From contig JAJTDO010000011.1 in the NCBI GenBank assembly GCA_021300475.1, forward strand, positions 1 to 58,601: 58,601 nucleotides of DNA, given 5' to 3'. The position numbers and the translations under genes are program-made. Within the stretch, counting starts at the first letter, position 1. Each line of letters begins with the position of its first letter. The stretch comes from Burkholderiales bacterium (GTDB lineage Bacteria; Pseudomonadota; Gammaproteobacteria; Burkholderiales; Burkholderiaceae_B). A model generated the notes under the pieces. It was not told the DNA's origin, made no database searches, and worked only from the letters and a program-made list of their open reading frames with translations. Positions 8,527-17,679 of the stretch are shown in pieces.

Positions 8527-9687
8527 ATGAGCAGTCAATATTTTTTTACTTCAGAGTCCGTTTCCGAAGGCCATCCGGACAAAGTAGCGGATCAAGTCTC
8601 CGATTCCATCCTCGACGCAATTCTTGAACAAGACCCGACCGCCAGAGTTGCGGCTGAAACGCTTTGCAACACCGGATTGGTTGTTTTAGCCGGCGAAATC
8701 ACAACCACCGCCAATGTGGACTACATCAAGGTGGCTCGCGACACCATCAAGCGTATCGGCTATGACAACACCGATTACGGTATTGACTACAAGGGTTGCG
8801 CGGTCATGGTTTGTTATGACAAGCAAAGCCCTGATATTGCACAAGGCGTGGACAAGGCGCACGACGACAATTTGGACCAAGGTGCCGGTGACCAAGGACT
8901 CATGTTCGGCTATGCCTGTAATGAGACCCCCGAGCTCATGCCCCTGCCTATCCACCTCTCCCACCGCTTGGTGGAGCGCCAGAGTCAATTGCGCAAGGAT
9001 GGCCGTCTACCTTGGCTACGTCCGGACGCCAAATCTCAGGTGACCATTAAATATGTCGATGGAAAGCCTTACTGCATTGATACGGTTGTTCTCTCCACCC
9101 AACACGCACCGGAAATTGAGTTGAGCATGTTGCGCGAGGCGGTGATTGAAGATGTGATCAAACCGGTGCTGCCTTCGGAACTCATCAAAGGCAACATTAA
9201 CTTTCTGGTGAATCCGACAGGGCGCTTCGTGATTGGCGGACCTCAAGGTGACTGTGGCCTGACCGGACGAAAGATTATCGTGGACACTTACGGCGGCGCA
9301 GCACCCCACGGTGGCGGTGCGTTTTCAGGCAAAGACCCATCGAAAGTGGACCGTTCAGCCGCTTACGCAGGTCGTTATGTGGCCAAAAACATTGTTGCAG
9401 CCGGTTTGGCGGATAAATGCTTGGTGCAGGTGAGTTACGCAATTGGTGTGGCTCGCCCTACTTCCATCATGGTGAACACGTTTGGAACCGGTACCATTTC
9501 AGATGCTGCGATCACAGAACTGATCAATGCACACTTTGACCTGCGACCAAAAGGCATTGTGAAGATGTTGGACCTGCTGCGCCCCATTTATGCAAAGACA
9601 GCCTCTTACGGTCACTTTGGCAGAAATGAGCCTGAATTTACATGGGAAAGAACGGACAAGGCCGCCATTTTGAAAGCCTCTGTTTAA
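8527..9687 (+). CDS. metK: S-adenosylmethionine synthetase
   Basis: Makes S-adenosylmethionine from methionine and ATP. The protein has 386 aa, the normal length, with the N-terminal [11 protein letters not shown] signature, the central [12 protein letters not shown] motif and the [15 protein letters not shown] motif that binds the triphosphate. The ATG at 8527 follows GGAG with good spacing. It lies upstream of the riboswitch-controlled ahcY unit, so the two halves of the methylation cycle are adjacent but separately controlled. The leader contains alternative hairpins. Confidence 0.98.
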   Translation: MSSQYFFTSESVSEGHPDKVADQVSDSILDAILEQDPTARVAAETLCNTGLVVLAGEITTTANVDYIKVARDTIKRIGYDNTDYGIDYKGCAVMVCYDKQSPDIAQGVDKAHDDNLDQGAGDQGLMFGYACNETPELMPLPIHLSHRLVERQSQLRKDGRLPWLRPDAKSQVTIKYVDGKPYCIDTVVLSTQHAPEIELSMLREAVIEDVIKPVLPSELIKGNINFLVNPTGRFVIGGPQGDCGLTGRKIIVDTYGGAAPHGGGAFSGKDPSKVDRSAAYAGRYVAKNIVAAGLADKCLVQVSYAIGVARPTSIMVNTFGTGTISDAAITELINAHFDLRPKGIVKMLDLLRPIYAKTASYGHFGRNEPEFTWERTDKAAILKASV

Positions 9688-9727
9688 GACGATTTGCATT
9701 ATTTATAGCTTAAGTTGCAGTTGCCCT

Positions 9728-9756
9728 TTGGCAACTGCTCAAATCGTTGTTAGAAT
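9728..9756 (+). promoter_or_regulatory. ahcY promoter
   Basis: TTGGCA at 9728-9733, a 17-bp spacer and TAGAAT at 9751-9756 make a good sigma-70 promoter. Transcription would start near 9763, just before the SAH riboswitch. A hairpin (GCAGTTGCC with GGCAACTGC, about 9716-9738) overlaps the -35 box. It could be the end of the metK transcript, although no T run follows. Confidence 0.75.
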
Positions 9757-9766
9757 GTTGCCTGGG

Positions 9767-9866
9767 TTGAGGAGCGTTGCGACAACATTTGTTTGCCAGG
9801 CTTAACCCGGTCTCTAAGATTCATCCGTCCGGATGCGTTTCAGGACTGCTTCAACGGCGCTCACGT
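9767..9866 (+). ncRNA. SAH riboswitch
   Basis: The leader matches the S-adenosylhomocysteine riboswitch of beta- and gammaproteobacteria. GAGGAGCGTTGCGACAA opens the aptamer at 9769, GCCAGGCTT is at 9795-9803, and CAACGGCGCTCACG closes it at 9852-9865. The P1 stem pairs GAGC (9772-9775) with GCTC (9859-9862), and CGTTG with CAACG. This class activates expression when SAH accumulates, which fits control of SAH hydrolase. A variable stem-loop (TCCGTCCGGA) lies inside. The ahcY ribosome-binding site follows about 25 nt later. Confidence 0.93.
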
Positions 9867-9901
9867 CTCTTTTTTATTCATTTTGAAGAAAGGAGGGCGT
9901 G

Positions 9902-11329
9902 ATGAGCGCCATTCTAAAACCCCTGACAGCTCAGGGAACACCCGACTACCACGTTGCAGACCTTAACCTCGCCGATTGGGGCCGCAAGGAAATTGCAATT
10001 GCTGAAACCGAGATGCCTGGCCTGATGGCCATTCGCGAGGAATTCGCCTCAAAGCAGCCTCTCAAAGGCGCCAGAGTGACCGGCTCCCTTCACATGACTA
10101 TTCAAACCGCAGTGTTGATTGAAACATTGACGGCTCTGGGTGCCGAAGTGCGTTGGGCATCTTGCAATATCTATTCAACCCAAGACCATGCCGCTGCGGC
10201 CATCGCCGTCGGCGGAACGCCTGTTTTCGCTTACAAGGGCGAGACGCTGGTTGAATACTGGGACTACACCCACCGTATTTTTGAATGGGCCGATGGCGGC
10301 CTGACAAACATGATTCTTGACGACGGCGGCGATGCAACCTTGCTGCTGCACCTGGGCACACAGGCGGAGAAAGACCAAAGCGTTCTTTCAAACCCCACCA
10401 GTGAAGAGGAAGAAATTCTTTATGCAAGCATCAAGGCGAAACTGGCCGTGGACCCGAAATGGTATTCAACGCGGTTGGTTGCGGTGCGCGGCGTTACGGA
10501 AGAAACCACAACCGGCGTGAAGCGTCTCTACACAATGGCAGAAAAAGGCTCACTGGCCTTCCCCGCCATCAACGTCAATGATTCTGTTACCAAGTCGAAG
10601 TTTGACAACCTCTATGGTTGCAGAGAGTCCTTGGTTGATGCGGTGAAACGCGCAACTGACGTGATGATTGCCGGAAAAGTGGCCGTGGTTGCTGGTTACG
10701 GCGATGTGGGCAAGGGTTCTGCCCAAGCGTTGCGTGCCTTGTCAGCCCAAGTGTGGGTTACAGAGGCTGACCCTATTTGCGCATTGCAGGCAGCCATGGA
10801 AGGTTACCGCGTTGTGACCATGGAATATGCGGCCGACAAAGCTGACATTTTCGTGACCGCCACAGGTAACCGCGATGTCATTAACTACAGCCATATGTCC
10901 AAAATGAAAGACCAGGCGATCGTTTGTAACATTGGTCACTTTGACAACGAAATTGATGTTGCCTCATTGAAAGACTGCCGTTGGGATGAGATCAAGCCGC
11001 AAGTTGATCATGTCATTTTCCCGGATGGAAAGCGCATTATTTTGCTGGCGCGCGGTCGTTTGGTGAATCTGGGCTGTGGAACAGGACACCCCAGCTACGT
11101 CATGAGTTCAAGCTTCGCCAATCAGGTGCTGGCGCAAATTGAATTGTGGTGCAACCACGCCAAGTATCCAGTGGGTGTTTATGTTCTGCCCAAGCATCTG
11201 GATGAGAAAGTGGCGCGCCTGCAATTGAGCAAGTTGGGCGCACAACTGACAGAGCTGAGTTCTGACCAAGCTGCCTACATTGGCGTGAAAGTTGAAGGCC
11301 CTTACAAGCCAGAGACCTACCGCTACTAA
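9902..11329 (+). CDS. ahcY: S-adenosylhomocysteine hydrolase
   Basis: Splits SAH into adenosine and homocysteine, removing the product inhibitor of methyltransferases. The protein is 475 aa. The NAD-binding Rossmann motif [14 protein letters not shown] and the substrate motif [14 protein letters not shown] are present, and the C-terminus KPETYRY is typical. AGGAGG at 9891-9896 favours the ATG at 9902 over the GTG three bases upstream. It is under an SAH riboswitch and is followed 2 bp later by tlyA and then metF, so all three probably respond to SAH. Confidence 0.98.
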   Translation: MSAILKPLTAQGTPDYHVADLNLADWGRKEIAIAETEMPGLMAIREEFASKQPLKGARVTGSLHMTIQTAVLIETLTALGAEVRWASCNIYSTQDHAAAAIAVGGTPVFAYKGETLVEYWDYTHRIFEWADGGLTNMILDDGGDATLLLHLGTQAEKDQSVLSNPTSEEEEILYASIKAKLAVDPKWYSTRLVAVRGVTEETTTGVKRLYTMAEKGSLAFPAINVNDSVTKSKFDNLYGCRESLVDAVKRATDVMIAGKVAVVAGYGDVGKGSAQALRALSAQVWVTEADPICALQAAMEGYRVVTMEYAADKADIFVTATGNRDVINYSHMSKMKDQAIVCNIGHFDNEIDVASLKDCRWDEIKPQVDHVIFPDGKRIILLARGRLVNLGCGTGHPSYVMSSSFANQVLAQIELWCNHAKYPVGVYVLPKHLDEKVARLQLSKLGAQLTELSSDQAAYIGVKVEGPYKPETYRY

Positions 11330-11331
11330 GT

Positions 11332-12126
11332 ATGAGACTAGATGCGGCCTTGGTTGCCAGAGGTTTATGCGGATCACGAACAGGAGCGCAGAAAGCCATT
11401 CAGCAAGGCCGTGTCGAAATCATAAAACTGCCGGATCCTGACCGTCGAACGATAGAAAAACCTTCGTTCGAGGTCAGCGAGTGTGACCAAATTTTCCTGA
11501 TTGTCAGTGAAGCAGACCGATTTGTTTCCCGGGGTGCGCTTAAACTAATCGGAGCGCTACAGGAAACGGGATTGTCTCCATTGGACCTGACTTGTCTGGA
11601 TGTGGGCCAGTCGACCGGAGGATTCACTGATGTACTTTTGCAGCAAGGTGCGACTCGCGTTCTCGGCTTGGAAGTTGGTAGCGATCAACTTCACCCCAGC
11701 CTAAGAACCCACGCGAAAACCTTGTGTCTTGAGGGAGTCAATGCCCGGGACTGCGCTAGGGCAGATCTTTTGGATCAAATTGCCAAAACTGGAAAAACTG
11801 CGGAGCACTGGTGTCCTGCAGCGGGTTTTGACCTCATAGTAATGGATGTGTCGTTCATCTCTTTGCTAAAGGTAAGTGCCAATTTGCGACAATTCATGCA
11901 TCCGCAAGGACAGGGTCTGTGGCTGGTCAAACCTCAGTTTGAAGTTGGCAAGAGCATGATTGGCAAGGGCGGCTTGGTGAAACCAGAGGCCTTGGGCGCC
12001 GATTTTGAGAAAACAATCGTCAGCGGACTACATGCTCAAAACTATGTAGTTAAACGCTTTTTTTCATCCCCCATTACTGGTGGAGATGGTAACCAAGAAT
12101 TTTTTGTCTGGGTCTGCCCAGCGTGA
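11332..12126 (+). CDS. tlyA: TlyA-family rRNA methyltransferase
   Basis: A protein of 264 aa with an S4 RNA-binding domain (about 1-60) and an FtsJ-like SAM-dependent 2'-O-methyltransferase domain. TlyA proteins methylate cytidines of 16S and 23S rRNA; the haemolysin label sometimes used is historical. The SAM motif CLDVGQSTGGFTD and the catalytic tetrad residues in SRGALKL, VMDVSF and LVKPQFE are visible. It is tightly coupled to ahcY (2-bp gap) and overlaps the metF start by one base. Placing a methyltransferase behind SAH hydrolase in one riboswitch-controlled unit makes metabolic sense. Confidence 0.88.
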   Translation: MRLDAALVARGLCGSRTGAQKAIQQGRVEIIKLPDPDRRTIEKPSFEVSECDQIFLIVSEADRFVSRGALKLIGALQETGLSPLDLTCLDVGQSTGGFTDVLLQQGATRVLGLEVGSDQLHPSLRTHAKTLCLEGVNARDCARADLLDQIAKTGKTAEHWCPAAGFDLIVMDVSFISLLKVSANLRQFMHPQGQGLWLVKPQFEVGKSMIGKGGLVKPEALGADFEKTIVSGLHAQNYVVKRFFSSPITGGDGNQEFFVWVCPA

Positions 12127-12801
12127 TGAACATGGAAATCAGCTTTGAATTTTTTCCGCCAAAGACGGAAGAAGGCGAACAAAAACTATTGATGGCCCGC
12201 CAGCAACTCGCGGTTACCAACCCGCATTTTTTCTCGGTCACTTATGGTGCAGGAGGAACAACCCAATCCGGCACGCTAAAAACGGTGAGTGGTATTTTGG
12301 CCGACGGATTTGATGCGGCCCCTCATTTGTCTTGTATTGGCGCCAGCAAGGACAGCATAAGGCAAGTGCTGTCCGAATTCAGAGCGGCGAACGTCAAAAG
12401 AATTGTGGCGCTCCGCGGAGACCTGCCCTCGGGCATGGTGGAAATCGGAGAGTTTCGCTACGCCAGCGAGTTGGTGGAATTCATCAGAACTGAAACCGGA
12501 CGGGAATTCTGGTTGGAAGTGGCTAATACAGATTCCTATTTTGCCGGGCATCATGCCAATTACGAACTTTACACAGTTGGCCAGATTTTCTGACGCCTGT
12601 GGTACGGAGATACCCCGGTGGGTACGCAACACGCTCCAAAGCTTTGGTGATGACATCGACTCCATCAGGGAGTTCGGGCACCAAGTGGTGATGGAATTGT
12701 GCGACCGACTACAGCAAGAGGAGGTTCCCGGCTTCCATTTCTATACGATGAACAATGCCGGGCCCAGTTTGCGTTTGCTCAAAGACCTGAAATTGGTTTG
12801 A
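12126..12801 (+). pseudogene. metF: 5,10-methylenetetrahydrofolate reductase with internal deletion and frameshift
   Basis: MetF makes 5-methyltetrahydrofolate for methionine synthesis. Residues 1-133 (12126-12524) match the N-terminal half, with FEFFPPKTEEG and ALRGDLPSG. The C-terminal half resumes one frame later at 12532 (IPILPGIMPITNF) and runs to the normal end at 12801. About 50-56 conserved codons between WLEVA and IPILPG are missing, including the AGA..AITQ.FF block that contributes to the flavin and substrate site. Read from the start, the frame stops at 12593 after 155 residues. The remaining length (676 bp) means the deletion is 3n+2 bases. It is either a true lesion or an assembly error, because both ends are otherwise well conserved. 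Confidence 0.9.
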
Positions 12802-12808
12802 GCCAGTC

Positions 12809-13372
12809 TTAAAATGCGTGAACAGTACTTTCGGTGACAATGTAGTTCATGGGGATGTCGAAGGACTCGGGCTGATAAAGTGGCAATTCGAGCACATCGT
12901 AGGCAATGCCAATGCTGATGACAGTTTTTGGCAAGTCTGGGAGGGTTTTGTCAAACCACCCTCCCCCGTACCCAAGACGGTAACCCGAACGCGAAAACCC
13001 CACACATGGAATCAGAAGCGCATCGGGCAGAACCTCAACCCCTTGTGCTGGAACGGGAATTCCATAACTGCCGGCTTGCATTTCTTCGCCTGATTTCCAA
13101 GAAAAAAACTGCAATTTTCCAATTGAGCTGCAAACAGGCAGAGCCAATTGATATTTTTCTTCATAATCTGGGTAATACTTTCTAATATTTGGCTCGTCTC
13201 TTATGGGACAATAAACTGCAAGATATTTAATAGAATGTTCACCCAATAGTTTTAAGAGCCTGTTGTTCAAGCGTTGATCCATTTCCTGAGCCACAGCGGC
13301 AGGAATGGAGCTTCGCACTTGTAGCAGTCGTTTTCTTTCGGTCGTTTTTAGTTTGTCCACAACACGGATCAT
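12809..13372 (-). CDS. 5-formyltetrahydrofolate cyclo-ligase
   Basis: Converts 5-formyltetrahydrofolate to methenyltetrahydrofolate using ATP (YgfA/MTHFS family). The ATG at 13372 gives 187 aa, close to family length. A GTG at 13417 would add a non-conserved extension that overlaps the transglycosylase. The C-terminal GYRLGYGGGWFDKTL motif, which binds ATP and folate, is clear. It converges on metF with a 7-bp gap, so two folate enzymes adjoin. Its start codon lies 2 bp from that of the divergent transglycosylase gene, so its promoter must lie inside that gene, or one start is wrong. Confidence 0.88.
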   Translation of the reverse strand: MIRVVDKLKTTERKRLLQVRSSIPAAVAQEMDQRLNNRLLKLLGEHSIKYLAVYCPIRDEPNIRKYYPDYEEKYQLALPVCSSIGKLQFFSWKSGEEMQAGSYGIPVPAQGVEVLPDALLIPCVGFSRSGYRLGYGGGWFDKTLPDLPKTVISIGIAYDVLELPLYQPESFDIPMNYIVTESTVHAF

Positions 13373-13374
13373 TG

Positions 13375-15420
13375 ATGTCACAACAGCTTGGAATTCTACA
13401 ACCGTCCGCGTTTTCACTACGAAAAATTGTCGTAGGAATTATTGTGTCAGCCAGCACGGCGTTTCACACCCTTGCGGTGCACGCAGCAACCCCGGACGAA
13501 TGGGTATTGCAGGCGAGGGATGCATTCAGGGTGGCCGACACGCAAGGCTTCGAAAAAGCCGCTTCGCAAATACCCACAGACCACGCAATGTTCGCGTACC
13601 TGGAATTTTGGCGCTATAAATTAAAGCAACCTGACAGCAAAAGTACTGAAGGCATTGAAAAAGAGGCTGAACTTGAATATCTCTTGAACAAATATGTGGG
13701 TACCTGGCCCGCAGAACAGTTCCGACGCGATTTTTTACTCGCACTGGCGAAGCGTGCTGATTGGCCGAAATTCAATGCACAAGCTTCCCAATTACTGCAA
13801 AAAGACGACTTGGGTACCCAGTGTCTGGAAACAATGCGGGATGATGCAGCCGGTAAGGACGTACTGGCAACCAGTCAAGGATATTTGCAGTACACCAAGG
13901 AACTTCCTGAGGGCTGCATTTTGTTGGGTGAGCGGTTGTACCAGGCGGGGAAACTGACGCACAAAGACATCATGCAACGCGTACTGGTGTTGGTGGAGAA
14001 CGGTAGCAACCCGCACGCAACACGGGTGTATTCCTACTTGAACAACAACGGCGGCAAAGAAAAAGGTACGGATCCGAAAGCACTGGAAATCGCTTTGGAG
14101 AAACCGGCAAAGTACCTCAAGGACTTGCCCGCGAAGGCATCGCAGGGAAAGCTTGAACTGGCTGTGGTGGCAATTTCCAGACTGAGCCGTTCGGAGCCCG
14201 AAGAAGCCGCCGACTGGTTGGAAAAATTGGCGCCTCGTCTGGATGCAGATCACCAGAGTTGGGCGTGGGCACAGATTGGACTGTTTTCAGCCAGGAAGTG
14301 GCATGTAAATGCCAGCAAGTGGTTTGGTAATGGGCAGCCTGATCAGCGCAGCAAAGACGCCCATGAGTGGTTTGTGCGCAGCCACTTGATGAACAAAAAC
14401 TGGGTTGAGGTTAAAAAAGCCATTGAGGCAATGCCAACCAGTGTTCAGTCCGACGCGGCATGGCGCTATTGGCTCGCCAAAGCCATGCAAAACACGGGCA
14501 ATACGGTGGGTGCGAAAAGTATTTACACCTCATTGATCAGTCCGTTTAGTTTTTACGGGCAATTGGCCACTGAAGAGGTTGGGCAAAGCGTCAAATTGCC
14601 GCCACTACCTGCCCAAGCCATTACGGTGGCTGAATTGACCCAGGCACAGCAAAACCCTGGTTTTCAACGTGCGGCCATTTGGTACCGCCTTGGCCAACGC
14701 ACCGAAGGTTTCAGGGAATTCAACTTCACCCTGACAGGCATGAACGACAGGCAATTGCTGGCCAGCGCAGTGTGGGCGCAGCAGAACGACCTGCCTGACC
14801 GGGCAATTGCTGCGGCAGACAGAACCACCAACCTGCACGACGTTCGCCTTCGTTACCTCACACCATTCAAAGAAAGTCTCCAGAACAATGCCAACCTTGC
14901 CGGATTGGAACTGGCTTGGGTTTATGGACTGATTCGTCAGGAGTCCAGATTCATTCAGGCGGCGAAATCGGTGGTGGGCGCCTCGGGCTTGATGCAACTG
15001 ATGCCGGCCACGGCAAAAATGGTTGCCAAAAAAATCGGCATGGAAGGCTATGAAGCCAACAAGGTGAACGACCTTGACACCAACCTGCGTTTGGGGACAA
15101 GTTATCTGAAAATGCTTTCAGATCAGCTCGATAGCTCTTTGGTCATGGCCACCGCCGGCTACAATGCAGGCCCCGGGAGACCAAGAAACTGGCGGACAAA
15201 GATCTCTTTCCCTTCGCTGGAAGGTGAAATTTTTGCGGAAGTCATCCCATTTACGGAAACACGCGACTACGTTAAAAAAGTATCAAGCAATACAGTAGCT
15301 TACGCAAATTTGCTGGAAGGAAAACCGCAATCTCTGAAGCAAAGGCTGGGGTCCATCGCAATGCAGTCCGCAACGACACTGACGGTTGAAAATGAGATCA
15401 TTCAGCAAACCCCCAATTAA
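13375..15420 (+). CDS. slt: soluble lytic murein transglycosylase (Slt70-like)
   Basis: Cleaves the glycan strands of peptidoglycan, leaving anhydromuramic ends, in the periplasm. The product is about 681 aa: an N-terminal signal peptide (hydrophobic stretch ending near VHA-ATPDE), a long alpha-helical superhelical domain, and a C-terminal SLT domain. The catalytic Glu is residue 523 in LIRQESRF, followed by GLMQLMPATA and the NAGPGRPRNW motif. The ATG at 13375 lacks a strong ribosome-binding site; the codon before it is TTG. It is divergent from and almost touching the folate gene. Confidence 0.92.
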   Translation: MSQQLGILQPSAFSLRKIVVGIIVSASTAFHTLAVHAATPDEWVLQARDAFRVADTQGFEKAASQIPTDHAMFAYLEFWRYKLKQPDSKSTEGIEKEAELEYLLNKYVGTWPAEQFRRDFLLALAKRADWPKFNAQASQLLQKDDLGTQCLETMRDDAAGKDVLATSQGYLQYTKELPEGCILLGERLYQAGKLTHKDIMQRVLVLVENGSNPHATRVYSYLNNNGGKEKGTDPKALEIALEKPAKYLKDLPAKASQGKLELAVVAISRLSRSEPEEAADWLEKLAPRLDADHQSWAWAQIGLFSARKWHVNASKWFGNGQPDQRSKDAHEWFVRSHLMNKNWVEVKKAIEAMPTSVQSDAAWRYWLAKAMQNTGNTVGAKSIYTSLISPFSFYGQLATEEVGQSVKLPPLPAQAITVAELTQAQQNPGFQRAAIWYRLGQRTEGFREFNFTLTGMNDRQLLASAVWAQQNDLPDRAIAAADRTTNLHDVRLRYLTPFKESLQNNANLAGLELAWVYGLIRQESRFIQAAKSVVGASGLMQLMPATAKMVAKKIGMEGYEANKVNDLDTNLRLGTSYLKMLSDQLDSSLVMATAGYNAGPGRPRNWRTKISFPSLEGEIFAEVIPFTETRDYVKKVSSNTVAYANLLEGKPQSLKQRLGSIAMQSATTLTVENEIIQQTPN

Positions 15421-15447
15421 TCGCTATCAACATTGCACGAAAACACT

Positions 15448-16410
15448 ATGACCTACAACAACATACTTATCATCGGCGGTTCAGGCTTTATCGGCACGGC
15501 TTTGGCGACTCGACTGGCCAATCAGGGCAGGCATGTCATTGTGCCGACCCGGCGGGTAAAAAACGCTCAAACCCTTTTGATGGTTCCGCAAGTTGAGGTT
15601 GTTGAAGCCGACATCAATGATGACAAGCAGCTAAGAAAGCTTATTGCCCGCTCTGATGCCGTCATTAATCTGGTGGGCATTCTTCAAGGCGGACTGGGTA
15701 ACCCTTACGGCAAGAGGTTTGCCCAAGCCCATGTGGAACTGCCACAGAGAATTGTTAAGCACATGAAGGCGATGGGTGTTGGCCGACTTCTGCACATGAG
15801 CGCCCTGGGGGTGACTGGCTCACAAAACAGCCCGAGCATGTATCTGAGATCAAAGACGGATGGTGAACGCGTGGTCAGAGGCAGTTTTCTGAATTGGACC
15901 ATCTACCGCCCTTCCGTGGTGTTTGGCGCAGGCGACTCTTTCCTGAATCTGTTTGCAAAACTGGCCAAAGTGGCTCCTTTTCTGCCCCTGGCCGGTGCGG
16001 ACGTCAAGTTTCAACCGGTGTATGTGGAAGACGTGGCCCAAGGCATGATCAACACCTTGGACAACCCAAACTCGGAAGAAAAAACCTATGAAATGACGGG
16101 CCCCAAGGTCTATACCCTGCGCAATCTGGTTGAGATTGCCGCCAGTTACAGCGGTAATCCGCGTCCCATCATTGGACTGCCTGGTCCACTGGCCTATTTG
16201 CAGGCGTTGGCAATGGAGTTGGTCCCTGGCGAACCCCTGATGAGCCGCGACAACCTGAACTCCATGAAACTGGACAATGTGGGCAGCGCCCCCCTGTCAC
16301 CAGACCTTAAGCTTGAACCCACCGCTCTCGAGCCGATTGCAGCGGAATATCTCTGTCCGGCCAATGCAATTACGCCCTTGGACAGGTTTCGCAGCAAGGC
16401 TCACCGTTAA
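15448..16410 (+). CDS. NDUFA9-like NAD(P)-binding short-chain dehydrogenase family protein
   Basis: A 320-aa extended SDR-fold protein with the N-terminal dinucleotide-binding motif IGGSGFIG. The ATG at 15448 puts that motif at the usual distance from the start; a TTG at 15433 is the alternative. It belongs to the atypical SDR group annotated as complex I NDUFA9 subunit family, resembling the eukaryotic complex I accessory subunit that binds NADPH. The bacterial role is not established and no complex I genes are near. It starts 27 bp after the transglycosylase gene and may be cotranscribed with it. Confidence 0.8.
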   Translation: MTYNNILIIGGSGFIGTALATRLANQGRHVIVPTRRVKNAQTLLMVPQVEVVEADINDDKQLRKLIARSDAVINLVGILQGGLGNPYGKRFAQAHVELPQRIVKHMKAMGVGRLLHMSALGVTGSQNSPSMYLRSKTDGERVVRGSFLNWTIYRPSVVFGAGDSFLNLFAKLAKVAPFLPLAGADVKFQPVYVEDVAQGMINTLDNPNSEEKTYEMTGPKVYTLRNLVEIAASYSGNPRPIIGLPGPLAYLQALAMELVPGEPLMSRDNLNSMKLDNVGSAPLSPDLKLEPTALEPIAAEYLCPANAITPLDRFRSKAHR

Positions 16411-16433
16411 ATCGTTTCCATAAAGATATTCAA

Positions 16434-17630
16434 ATGAAATCAGCAGCTTCCCATGTCATGGCTACCTACGCCCGCCAATCCGTGGCTTTTGACCACGGCC
16501 AGGGCGCTTGGCTGTGGGACACCACAGGAAAAAAATATCTGGATGCCCTGTCGGGCATCGCAGTCAGCGGACTGGGGCACAACCACCCGGTGTTGGTGGC
16601 CGCCATTGCGCGGCAAGCCGCCAAAGTGATCCACACCTCCAATCTTTTCCAGATTCCCGAGCAGGAAAGTCTCGCCCAACGCCTTTGCGAACTATCGGGC
16701 TTGCAGGAAGTGTTTTTCTGCAATTCAGGCGCTGAAGCCAATGAAGCAGCCATTAAATTGGCCAAGTATCTGGGCGGCAAGAACGGAAATGAGAACCCGG
16801 ACATTATCGTGATGGAACGTGCCTGGCACGGTCGCACCATTGCAACGTTAGCAGCAACAGACAGCCCGAAAGCCAAGGCTGGTTTTGGCGATCTACCCGG
16901 CGGATTTGTGCGTGTGCCCTACCGTGATCTGACGGCGATCGAACATGTTGCACAGACCAATGACAAGGTAAATGCGGTTCTGCTGGAGGTTCTGCAAGGC
17001 GAAGGCGGCGTGAACATGGCCGAGGCACAATATTTGCAAGGCCTGCGTGCACTGTGCGATGCCAAAGGCTGGCTGTTGATGATAGACGAGGTTCAAAGCG
17101 GTATTGGACGTACAGGCAAGTGGTTTGGTTACCAACACGCTGGCATCACCCCGGATGTTGTCACACTGGCAAAAGGGTTAGGCTCGGGCGTTCCGATCGG
17201 GGCATGCATGGTCGGCGGAAAAGCCGCTGGCGTTATGGGCCCGGGCAGCCATGGCACCACCTTTGGTGGCGGACCGCTTGTTTCTGTTGCTGCGCTCACC
17301 ACGCTGGATGTGATGCGGGACGAAAAACTTCTGGAAAATGCACATAACGTTGGTGCCTACATTCGCGCCTGCATTACGCGCGAATTGTCTGGTGTTGCGG
17401 GCGTCAGGGAAGTCAGAGGCCAAGGCCTGATGATAGGCATTGAATTGCTTCGCCCGTGCGGTGTTCTGGTGGCTCGTGCGCTGGAAAAAGGCTTGATTCT
17501 GAATGTCACCCGGGACAACGTGATTCGGCTGCTGCCCCCCTTGGTCATGACGCAATCGGATGCTGATGCGCTGGTGGAAATTCTCGCGCCACTCATCAAG
17601 GAGTTTCTGACTGAGCCCGTGTCAGCGTAG
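16434..17630 (+). CDS. argD: acetylornithine aminotransferase
   Basis: A pyridoxal-phosphate enzyme of arginine synthesis that exchanges amino groups between glutamate and N-acetylornithine; family members may also act in lysine synthesis. It is 398 aa. The FCNSGAEANEAAIKLAK motif binds the cofactor phosphate, IDEVQSGIGRTG carries the conserved Asp, and the Schiff-base lysine is Lys247 in TLAKGLGSGVP. It is followed by argF and argG on the same strand with gaps of 49 and 64 bp, so this is an arginine cluster. Confidence 0.93.
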   Translation: MKSAASHVMATYARQSVAFDHGQGAWLWDTTGKKYLDALSGIAVSGLGHNHPVLVAAIARQAAKVIHTSNLFQIPEQESLAQRLCELSGLQEVFFCNSGAEANEAAIKLAKYLGGKNGNENPDIIVMERAWHGRTIATLAATDSPKAKAGFGDLPGGFVRVPYRDLTAIEHVAQTNDKVNAVLLEVLQGEGGVNMAEAQYLQGLRALCDAKGWLLMIDEVQSGIGRTGKWFGYQHAGITPDVVTLAKGLGSGVPIGACMVGGKAAGVMGPGSHGTTFGGGPLVSVAALTTLDVMRDEKLLENAHNVGAYIRACITRELSGVAGVREVRGQGLMIGIELLRPCGVLVARALEKGLILNVTRDNVIRLLPPLVMTQSDADALVEILAPLIKEFLTEPVSA

Positions 17631-17679
17631 AATCTAGCTTTAGAAAAAAAGCAGCGGTTGTTTTAAGGCTGCGACAGCG

